Assembly: GCA_018697195.1 (NCBI GenBank)
Contig: CM031878.1
Coordinates: 6,540,022 to 6,604,021, forward strand
Reading direction: 5' to 3'
Source of the DNA: Certhia americana
Taxonomy: Eukaryota > Chordata > Aves > Passeriformes > Certhiidae
DNA length: 64,000 nt
Shown here: positions 38,901 to 50,900 of the stretch, one piece after another
Layout of the letters: each line of letters starts with the position of its first letter
How positions within the stretch are numbered: the first letter of the stretch is position 1
Program-made: the position numbers and the translations under genes
Notes under the pieces: model-generated
What the model was told of the DNA's origin: nothing
Database searches by the model: none
What the model saw: the letters and a program-made list of their open reading frames with translations, nothing else

Positions 38901-41900
38901 ATATGGACAAATTCCAGTTTTCCAAGGCAACATCTGATTGTACAACTACAAAACCATCCTTTTCCTGCCTTATTTACTGTTTAAATTCCAACAATTACAA
39001 TAACAAGTCTGATACATTGCCATTTTCCTTGCCCTGTTATGCTATTCATTCTCAACAGTAATTAAAACGAGGATGCCATGAAAGAGAAAAACACAGAAAT
39101 GTGTGGTTAGAAGCTATGCCTTTATGAGTATACAAAGCAATACAGAATTAAAATTTTATAGGTAACATAATTTCTTGCATTTCTAAACCAAGTACTTCAT
39201 TTTGCAACCTTATCGTTGTTTCAATTTATGGTTCCATGTGATATTTTCCCTTTTCAAGTAAGTAAACCTAAATCAAAAAATCCCCAGATAAGATTAGCAT
39301 TTTCAAATAGTATATAGTGACATTCAAAAGCTGTCATCAGGGTAACAACATGCAGATCCCTACAAAATCAGAAACTAACCATTTCTGGTTTCATTTCTGT
39401 CAAATCCCCAAAACCAATTTGGCATCAGCTCTGCTCTCTCTGGTGTTGATCTGCCATATCACACTTATACAAGTATTTACATTATATATATATTGTATAA
39501 GATATGCATAGGTATTTATGTTAAACATATACTGCAAATACATTAATTCAATAACAAATATAAAAACTTGTGGTCACAAGTTACTGAAAACAATGAAAAT
39601 TGCTGAACAATTGTTTGAATTTTAGCAACCTGCTCCAATGCTTGCTGGCCTTCAAGGTGGAGAGCTTTTCCTTGTATTCAGTCTGAACGTCTTCTGTTCA
39701 GTTTGTGTCCCCTGTCTCTCATTCTCTCACCATGCACCTCTGAGAATCATCTCTCAAGCTGGAAGGGACCCATAAAGATCACAGAGTTCAACCTCCTGCT
39801 CCTCCCAGAACTACCAAAACTAATTCATATAGTTAAGACCATCGTCCAGACGCTCCTTGAACTCTGATGGGAAACAGATTTTCTTCCTTTTGGACAACAT
39901 GACCTAAAAATCTGATTGTGTTCTGACCATTTTAAGGTGAAATTAAATTATTCTTCTAAAGATAGGTCTCCAGAGACCCTTTAAATCCATCTTCTGAAGA
40001 ATGGTGCTCAGAAATCGTAAAGCCTTTACCCAGGTCTTTGTGCATCTTCTGACATGGCTGAACAGGTTTCAGAAGGATTTTTTTTTTTCTCCAGGTTTTT
40101 TTAAAATTCAGATGAGAGAACTTTTGCTACTGAGTTTTTAAATTTGATGCAAAAGACACTTGTTTTCTTTAGGAGTGGCTCATATTTTTACCCCATCCCT
40201 TCAAATTAAGATTCCTCTACAAACTATCAATACACATCATGCCTTTCTCAGGTCTTTATTTTTTCTCTTCAAAGGCTGTTTTGAAGACATGTTTTCAAGA
40301 CATATTTCTTCTCTTCATATTTCACTAATTAAAACATCATCTTATTTTCCAGTCTTCTACCTAAGGGTGGATCAAGAGCTTAGATGGGTCGCCGGGCAGA
40401 GGCCCCAGAGCCAGTACCAGATCAGGATTTAGTAAATCTGGTTTATGATTCAGGTCCCACAGATTGAATATAATTCTTCTGAGGAACTGCAGACTATTCT
40501 TCACTGAGATCGTCAAGATTTTGAAGGCCACTAATGGTGAAAATTATGCTGGCAGATCCACAGGTATCTATCAGCATCTCTACTATGCTATAATAAGAGA
40601 ATTTTTCTTTCCCATTACTGTTAGTTAGAACTCTGTACACAACTCTTTTCTTACAACTCTTTACTTTTTCCTCTTGCTACCCAGCATAGGTCAGTGCCAG
40701 TTCACAACCTCCTGGTCTAGGTATTGAGAGATTTTTCTCTTTTTCTTTTCTTTCCCAATGACTCACTGCATATGAGGAGGTTTGTTTTCCTGTTGAGTTC
40801 ACTTTTAGTTTGGTTAGCTGTTTTTCACACAGTCGCCTCCATAGAAAGTAAAATATTCCTTTGAAAATCATGGCCAAAAACTCTTCATCACAACTTCTGG
40901 CTTCTGAACAGAAACTTTCAGAGAAGCTGCAGGCCTTTCTGTCTCTGTTGGGTGGTCCCAGACTACCCACAATGAAGTCTCAGGTGGTCGGCAACCTTCA
41001 GAAAGGGGGTGGGTAGTTGTCCATTTAAGTAATGGTCAGCAAGAGCAAGATGGGAAGGTTCTGTGCATTGCTGCACCAAAAATGAACGTATTTCAGAGGT
41101 TCCCTGGGACATGAGAGAACTGGTAAAAGAAGAGTGACTAGTACAGTTCACAGTGCATCTTCTTGGCAGGATTTCCTGGTTTGTTTGAGTGTTTTGGTTT
41201 ATGGATTCTTTTTCTTGATTAGTCTAGGAAGGAATTTCCTTACCTTACCTACTATGAAATTTTTTCAGGAAGAAGGTCACTTTTTATGATGCTTGTCCCT
41301 TATTGACCAAGAAGAATGACTAGTGATTTCAGCAGTTGCCTCTTCCAAACACGGCTTCTTTATCAAAAAGTCACAAATGAAGCAGGATCCAAGAGAGAAT
41401 CAGGGAGTAAAAAATTAGATTTAGATGAGAAATGGATTGTGACGTGGCTGGTGGGAGCTTCAATAACTATTTTCATCTGGTTTATATTGGAAACTTCAAC
41501 AAAAAAATGTTAAAATAGTCTTCATTTTGATTCAGTAACAATCTCAATGTATCCTTAACTAAGCATCTGCTTAGAACTTGTGTAAAACTTACATTATACT
41601 CATCCTTTATATCCAGTTTCACATTGGAGAAGAATATGTATCCTTAAAAGATTACCTGCTTTTTTCAACTATGTGTATCCCCTCATAAACCTTATACAGA
41701 AACATGATGACATCATGTTTTCAAGGAAGGCTCAGAAAACAAGTCAAGAAGAATTCCATCCATTTCTGAGAGCATTTGGGAAATCACTTCAGTCCTACTC
41801 ATCATTCCAAAAGAGGACAAATACTATTTACTCATCCAGGGGTGATTCATCTGGCTGTTTGTTCCTTGTGAGGAAGATCATTATCATCACCTGGACTGGA

Positions 41901-44900
41901 ACATTATGTTTCTTATAGAAGAACCACAGTGCTTTTTGTCCAAAGCAGACATGCATGTAAGCTGGTCCAGTATCTGATTTATGAGCTCTCCAAAAAATGG
42001 CTGAAGCCTTAATCCTTCTCTTCTTCCATCAGTTTCTTGGATGGCTTCGACTCCTACTTAAAAGAATGCATAGAACCACAGTCCGTAGCATCAAACAAGC
42101 AATTGCTTATTCTTTAGAAAACCTGTTTACAGGAAAAAGGGAAGTTTTAATCTTTACTCCACTCTTATGATGAGAGATATGTTGTGATTTTCTATACAAA
42201 ATTTTTGCTCCTTTTTATATTTTTTAGAAAAAGTTAGTCTTGATCGTGTGCCCAGATGTATATATGAGCCAAACCCTTGGATGACAGAATCATAAAATCA
42301 TTTGGGTTGGAAGGGACCTTAAAGATCATCTCATTCCAGTCCTTTGCTGTGGGCAGGGACTCCCTCCATTAGACCAGGATGCTCCCATCCCCATCCAACC
42401 TGGCCTTAAACACTTCCAGGGTTGTGGGATCCATAACTTCTCTGGGCAACTTGTGCCCAACAAGTCCCTCTGATAGTAAAGAACTTCTTTCATATATATA
42501 ATCTAAATTTTCCCTCTTTGAGTTTGAGCCCTCCAATCAGATCTGACCATTCAGTAGTTTAAATTGTCAAAATTCTAGTCTAATCTCGAGTCTTACCCTT
42601 GTGCTCTCAACATAAGTCATGACAAAAATTTTCCTATGAAAAACAATCAAACAGATTATGAAAGAAAAGACTCCTGGGTGGAGTAGCTCCTTCTTGGTCT
42701 TAATGACTATATTCAGGGCCAGCATCTATAGCCCTCTACTTTCAGAGAAGACACGGCTTCTTCTACCTGGATTCTCCATCTGGAGATCCTCCAACAGGCA
42801 ATGCCCAGAAACAAGGACCAACTGCTCTCCACACCCCAACTCACACTGTTGCAATGTGGAGAGGTAGTTCCAGGCACAGGAAGACAGGAAGGCAACATAA
42901 GGAAGATACTTGTGTATTTCAAGCTACCTTCTGCACTGGGTGTTCTGACCTTTAGAGAAAGTTAATCATGCCATCTACTTTCACTCTTCATTTAATCTCC
43001 CCTTCCCATCTGTTCAGTTTCTCTCAGCTGGAAGCAAGATGAAGAACGAGTACCAGTCAGCTCTCTCAGTGGTCTGCAGCCCACACTTTGGGGCCATTTA
43101 TTATAAGGCATTAACATCAATTGTCACCTGTATCATGACTCTTACCTCAATCCATCCCAGATTAGTAGGTAAGAACTGATTCTCTAAATATCTGAAATGC
43201 AAAATGAAAAATAGACAGACAGATATGCAGTATCAGAAGAGACTGTTCTAATCCTTTGGTCTGAAGTCTGAAATAACTTATGCCAGGTGCCTCAGCTCAT
43301 GTGACAGGTTAAAGCCTTCTACTTGAGTCATAGCATCCCTTTTAGAAAATCTCTTAATCAAGGTTTCATGTGATAGGTTCTCTACCCCTATTGCTAAACA
43401 AGATGTTTTCCAAAATAGTTAATTACCTTCACCATTTAAGATATGCAGACTTAGCGTCTTATTTCCATTTTAAATTTGACAAATGCCTGCTTCCAGATAG
43501 AAGAAATCAGCAAGCTCTTCTTTTTCACCCTACTTTAAAAGGACTCCATGTTTTAGTAGACATTATTTATAGGCTATGGCCAGAAGTATGTTTAACCTTC
43601 TCTTCAATAAACTGTGTCCACTCTCATTACTCTTTCAGACCTAGAATTACTCTTCTACTTCTGAATAAGTATTAAAACTTATTTGTTTTGTAAGGCAATC
43701 ACTAGAACTAAATTCAGAATTCCAGTGAGAATCTTTCCTGAGCCATACTCAGATGTAACACTACCTTGCTATTTCTAGAGTATATTCAGCAGAGGTTAAC
43801 TTCTTCCCAAAATTGCACTAAGCCTTGGGACTTTGAGAATTTCAACACAGTCCTGAGAGCTCATCTATTTGGCTGCTACTACGACACCACTTTTCTTAAG
43901 AGGCACTGTTTTGCAACAAGAATTTCCTCTTTTTGAGTGATCCCACTAGCTTTTTCCTGCAGATACTTAATTTTGCATTTGATTGGATTAAAAGGAACAC
44001 CCTTTAACTGCATCCAGCCTATGCAGTGATCCAGGTCACTTCTGTCATTTCACCATTTTTGTATGATTGGCCAATTTCACCAGTAATTACTTCAAACGTC
44101 TTCCAAGTAATGCTAGAGAAATTGAATAGCATAGAGATTTCTGCACATTGCTGAAGAAGCCTACTAGAATCTCTGCAGGTTTGTTTGTCACAATTGAAAA
44201 ATGTTTTGGTGGTCTCATTTCTGGGCTGATTTCATTTTCTATAAAGAAGTGCTATCTGAAATACTCCAGCAAAGTTTAAATGCACTTTATGATAACTTAC
44301 TTTATTCACTGAACTTGTAATTTCATGCAATCAGTTTCATTTGATAGATACTATGTTCCATGAAACCATGATGATTGGTACTAATTGTGTAACTTTAAAT
44401 TCTTTGCCATATTATCGCATATCGAAATTTTCATAATTTTTTGACACTTATGAAAGTTTAACTAAGTTTATCAGGTCACCTAGTTTACACCCTTAAAAAA
44501 TTAATAATAGATTTTTTTCTTTTCCTGGTACATTTTGAAGCTTTTCTAATATTCCATAAATTTCTAAAATGAACATTAATGGTTCAGCAGATTTCTGAGC
44601 CAATTCTTCGAATATTCTGAGTTTCCAATTATCTCTTCCCGCAGATGGGAAATATTTAATACTAGTTGTTTAGCACAGTCGTCAGTTAGTGACTGTTCAT
44701 ACATTAAAAAAATAAATGGATGGATGGATGGGATGGATAGCTGGTTAGACAGATCTTTCTCAGACATGATTAAACAGCAGTGGAAGGTTAAATAATCCAA
44801 AAAGTCATCCAACCTTATTAGACACTGGAAAACAGCTGAGGTGCTATGCCCTTGCTCTGCAGACGCACTCCTTTATTGAGTATTCCAGTACCCATAAATC

Positions 44901-47900
44901 ACCTTATAATACAATACCTTCCAATGCACACATACATTATAGAGCTACTTACATACAGATTGTATCCTGAAATTCTTTACAGCACTAAGAAATTGCGAGG
45001 CAGCAGCTAGTACATTGTGTAAAGAACACAGCAAGGTAAAGACCTTGCAAAGCAATTAAAGGAGAACCTCCATTCTCTGATAAGACTAATAAACACAGAG
45101 AAAATAAACTGAGCAGTCATAGGAATTAAATATACTGAAGTAGCAGGGAAGGTCTGAGGAGTAGGTCCTGATGGGAGAAGGACAGAAGCTTCTGAACACC
45201 ACCCTTTCCACAGGAAGTCTACTTTGATGTGAGCACCTTATTTCTGCCTTCACAGCAAAAATTGCCTCCCTATATCTCATCTTTCACTGGTCAGTAACAA
45301 AAACAAGGAATCCATAAGCTGAAGGGACAATTATATCAATAACCAGTTGTATCAACAACTAATTCCCTAATTACTGACTCATATTCTTGGAGGAAGGACA
45401 GGAGAGCTGGTCTAACTAACTAACAGTATTTTCTGCTGGTGCCTCCATTTTAGTATTCTCAGACACATGGTATGACTCTTGGGGCTGTCCTATGTAGGGC
45501 TAGGAGCTGGGATCAATGATCCTTGTGGGTCCCTTCCAGACAGGATATTCCATGACTTTGAGGTTCTAGTCTGGCCAAGCTCCCTTCTTACAGTCTGGAT
45601 GGAAGCACTTGGGACTCAAGGGAAGCAAGAGGCATGGACTTCCCCTTGTCTGGTGCCTAGGCCATATACATGGCATTTCTTCTCTTTCTCTCCCAGAAGT
45701 TGAACAGCAGATCCTTGCTCTTCTCATTTCCCTCTAGTAAAATGAATAGCGGTTGAACATCAAAAGGAAAAAGCTGAGAGGTGCTCTCCTTAGCTAGTGA
45801 CTTTCATAACTGAAGGAAGAAGAAGTACCAGGAAAGTTCCTTCATGGCAGTCAGACAAATATTCTGATGGCCAGAACTAGTCAAAAAACAGTCTGGCCTA
45901 AAAAGAGCTAATAAGCAGCAATCGCTACAAGCTTCTGTTGCAATCTCTTGCGAAGTATATATCTGAGATGTCAGTGAGTATCTGGAACACAGATAAAAAT
46001 ATTCTTAGTTTTAAGACAAGTTTAATAGTCATTTCTTTGAGGTTCCTCTTTTCCTTTCCATTGCCTGAAGGCAACTTAGTTACATGAGTGGGCCTGCTGT
46101 AGGATCATCTGCCCCCAGTTCAGGAGTTTGGATGAAAAGCTTGCATCTGGATGTCAATTGCTGTCTTGACTCCTGATTTAAGGGAAGTTCAGTGAAGTTG
46201 CCATGTACTGGGCTCCATCCAGAGGAAAGCTCCTGCCGATGTGAGACAACATGTTATTTCAGCCTGGTAGCAGACCATTAAGGTTAATATGTTTTTCACA
46301 TTAATCACTAATTGTCCTTGCTGGATGCAAGGCAAAACAGAAAACTCAGAAGGACCAGTTAAGGATCCATAGAAACATAACTATGTGCGCATTCAGGACT
46401 GCTCTTAGTGCACAAACTAATTCATGGATGAGCAGAGAAAACATGAACAATAAACAAAATGTTTACAGTTACACAATTGTCTCCAGATGTACTCTAATAC
46501 AGATTGTGAGTTCCCTTCTTTATCATCCTGGCTGATTAAAACAGAAAAACAGCCTTAGGTAATATCTGTTACATAAAGCCATTGGTGGTCGTGCTGATCA
46601 TGCAATGAGAAAGGCACAAAGTTCTCTCCCCATGTCACACCACGAGAAGTTTCTCTGGACGAAAGGGGGAGAAAATAAAGCATTTCCAAAATTGTACCCC
46701 AGTTTCTGCCAAATTATAGTTAATACAGCCCTGCATGAAAAGGGCAGGCCAGAAATAGTGGACTCCAGCAACAGTACCTTTCCTGGAAGATGCTGTGCAG
46801 AATCAGAAAGATTCGATGCCCTCTGTTGATGTCCTAGGAGCTTTCACCATTCTCTGCTGCTTTTAATAAATAATTTATAAGAACAGCATTTTTACATAAT
46901 CCCTGGGGAAAAAAAAAAAAGGAAAAAAGAAAAAAAACACCAATATCCCCCCCATAAAGTAGATTTATCACAAAATGCTGTCCTCCTACCAACTGTCTTT
47001 AGACCAGAATGTATATTTCTCCGATTATTAATTAACTGATGAACAGAAAGTACTTCAAGCTTTTTAACCTCTCCCTTTCTCCTTTGTCCTTCAAGCATGT
47101 AGATGACAATGCAGGGGTGGTTTTCAAAACACAGATAGCAACTCTAACACTGTCATCATGTTTTGAGCCCATGAGCTCAAATACTAAAGCCATTTAGGAG
47201 CCGAGTATTTAAGTTATTTTGTCAATACATACATTCTGTTCCTAGTAATACATGTTCAAATCTATCACAGTACCATGACTACTGCTGACACAGATGAGGA
47301 GAAAAAAGATGGTTAACTGCCAATACTGCGTGTAATAACAACAAAAAAAGTCAAATCTTCCAGTAGGTATTTGACCTGAGAAGAGAAAGGAATATGCAGT
47401 TGTTAGCCCAACATGCCTGTCTATCTAACTATCCCTTATCCACTGTAAAGTCTAAAATCTCAGAATAAGCCATAGATTTTCTTCTCTTTTGAGTTCATCC
47501 AAATACCTCCAACAATATGAAACACAGCTACACATAAATAACAGGAAAGGGGGAGACTTGAATGCACCAGCAACTACTGAGTATATCAGGGCCCCTGAAA
47601 ACTAACAGTGAAATTAAGCTAGAGTAATCAGCTGCTCTGTCCCTAGAATATGATCACAAAGAAAATACACAGTTATTGGCATTTGCCTGTCTCTATCCCT
47701 AGCTTTCAAATCCCAGTTCCTCTACCCTCAGCATCCAGCCAGAGGAGACTTTTATATTGCATCTCTGAGTACCAGAACAACTAAGGAGAAAAAAAAACCT
47801 GGTCCAAATATGTAGGCAACTAATACCAGAATCAGAGTACAACTCCCAGCTTCATTATCTGGTCTAAATGAAATATAGTCAGCAAATGCACTTCTGATCT

Positions 47901-50900
47901 CTCTTATTAGTCCCATTTGTTAAAATGCTGTATTATTTACAGCTTTGCAGAGAATGAGGAAATGGGCTTAGAATTCCATCTCAAAAGCAAAGTGATGATA
48001 AAAACTGGTATAGCTTTGTGAGCTTATCTCACAGCAAGGTTCTTACAGAAGTACAACTATATTAGCACCCCAGCACAAGGGCTTATCATCCCTCTAAGGT
48101 CTAGTCTTGGCAAAAGCAGAGGAATAATAATCTTCTGTCAGAGTAGGCAGTGTTTCTGGAGGGGATTTCACTCAACAATTAATATCATTTTGGGGAGTCA
48201 CCTACCCAGGTACTAGACAGTTAACATTTCACATTCACTCCTAACTATGGAATCCCACAATGGAGGTTCCTTGGTTTAAGCTGGGTGCCCTCCTTCACTG
48301 CAGCCAGCACTGCTTCCTGACCAGTGATTCATCTGAGCACAGCTAAGGGTAGGTCCTGGTAAAAGAGAATCTTCCACTGAGAGGATTGGTGGAACTCCAC
48401 TGATCACTGTAGGGACAATTATTGGCTGGAACTCCACTGATCACTGTAGGGTCCTAAGGTGTCTTGCTCACAAATGGAATAACATGCAGGCACAATCTGG
48501 ATGTGCACATGTAGTCAGTAGGAGGGACATCTCAAAAGGAGCTGTTGCAAGAGTAGAAATCAAAGTGCCCAGGCAAGGTATGTTCTCTAAAGAAATGAGC
48601 TAAGCAACCATCCAGCTGCAGCCAACTCAGCTTTGATATTGCTGTGTGCATATCAGTTAAGTAAACATACCTGGCACTTCTCCCTGACACTGGAGACAGC
48701 TGGCACAAAATGGCCTACACCCAAATTATTAAATTCTCTCACTTTCCAGAACATCATGGACACACCCAACTTAACCACTGAACACAGCCTGTCTTCTGTG
48801 CTAAAACTTTGTCCAGGAATTGCTTGATGTTAAACATATGTCAAAAAAACTCAGCACTACAGATTATTAGGTCCCAGTTTCCCTGAACTTCCCTGGAACA
48901 GCTTTAGTTTACTGTTTTCAATGTAATTGATGTGTATTGGCCAGGAATATCAGCAAGCCAGATGCGATTTTTAAAAAGAAATGGGCTTCACTACATCTTA
49001 TATTCATGGATATGAGGTAAATAGACAACATATTTAAGATTGAAGCTCAAGTAAGGCATCTCCAAGGGAGTTTCCAAAGGTATTTTAAGTCTGAGCGTAC
49101 TTGGGTGAAACCAGGAAGTATTTAGTTTATTCCTTTACTGAGAGTGAATCATAGGACTTTGTTGATAGATTATTCAAGTAGTCAAATGTAAACTGGGCAC
49201 TTACTGCCTAAAAAGTGATGGCAAGAGCAGATCTATTGCTATTGAACAAAACCACAGCTCATTACTCACTATAACTCTCCAGTTTTCTCCCTAGAAATTG
49301 ATGATTGCTGTGAGGCTTGAGTACCTTTTGTCTGTTCATCTTCAGAGCTGCAGTGTTGATACCTCCTCATCCAGGGAGTTGGCAGGAAAACTGTGTGGAC
49401 AGCCAATTTACTTGGAGCCTTGGCTTCAAGAGGGGAGGACATGGAAGGTTCCCTTTTTATTCCATGGGCCTCCCCTTTAAAACCCCACATGCCATACTCA
49501 GTAAACCTGCTATCTCACTTTGAGAGACTAAGACCATAGGTTTCATGGCCTGCCATGAAGTTACATTATTAGCCAAGGTCAGGGAGTACAGTTTAATGCA
49601 TGAACAGCTCTGTGTCTTTTTCAGATGCAAGCCACTCTATGTCACCTGTGAGACTCGCTTCCAAGGAGGAACTAGACCGGGGAGGAGGGGCTGCTGAATG
49701 AATCCACAGCACAGCCCAAGGCTGTAAACCAGGCCTGGTGCTGCTGTCAGGAGCAGGTGTATACCTGGCAGCAAACACTCAGCATTATCTTTTTGAGGGG
49801 CTTGCAAAAACTGTCTCTTCAATTCAGCCTGTCTGTTGAGCAACACCAGGCTCCTAGGATTGATTTGTGCTGCCAGAGCCTTGCAGGGGTGGGTAAACAG
49901 ATGGCTTTGTCTGGAGAGCAGGCTGGTCCAGGCTAGCCTCACCCAAGGTTTGTGCTCAGAAATGTTGTTGGCACACAGGGACATTTCTGGCAAAAGTAGC
50001 AGAGGCAGAGGCAATGCTTGTACAATGTGATGGCCCCCTGCCTCACTAATATCTCAGAGCTGTGGTTGCTCCAGCTACAGCCATATACAGAGAATGAGGC
50101 CTTTTTATTGATCTAACATAAGAAAAAAAAAGAAAGAAAATCACACCAACAGCTCTCCTCAAAGCTGAATGCATTAGATGTGTGGTTCACCGGTATTATT
50201 CTGTATTATTTCATCAGACTGTTAGAGAGCAAATGGAGACAAGGAATGTCTTAGGTGACCCGTAGATACAATATTCAGTCACTATAGTTGTTTCTAGTGC
50301 TGGATGTGCTCCATGGCTGATTGGGAGATTTGCTGGCAAAGTATGAAATTACATAGGGAAACCATGTTAGGAAAACACTGGTGTTCACCTCTCAACTGCA
50401 GAGTAACATGGAGTTTGCAGAAATTACCAGTGATTAAAGCTCTTTGTATTGCTTGGATGGTCAACAATCAAACCATTCATACTGATTATTATAATTGTGA
50501 AGAATTTATTAAATTCACATTTTACTTATACTGCCATAATAAGGAAGTAGCAGACAGTGTGTCAGGTTCCCCTCATCAGTATTAGAAGGCAAAGAAAAGT
50601 TTGTTCTGGGAAGTTAAGGAAGGTCTAGAGGTCTACCCCAGTCACAATGGAGGGAGAGAGAGGAAGACAGAATGCCTTGAGACCATGCATTATATCTGCT
50701 GACTCCCAGCTCAAAGGTGACCCAAATCTTGTGGCACAAACACGACGTTTGGATCCCTGTGCTCCACATAGTCTAGTGTTCAGACTGGCACTCAAACCAG
50801 GCACTGTGTCCTGGGACACGGATCTGTAACGACCCCTCCTATCCTTTGTCCCACATTGGCAATCATCCTCTCCTCACTCTCCTGCCCACCTCCTACCTGC

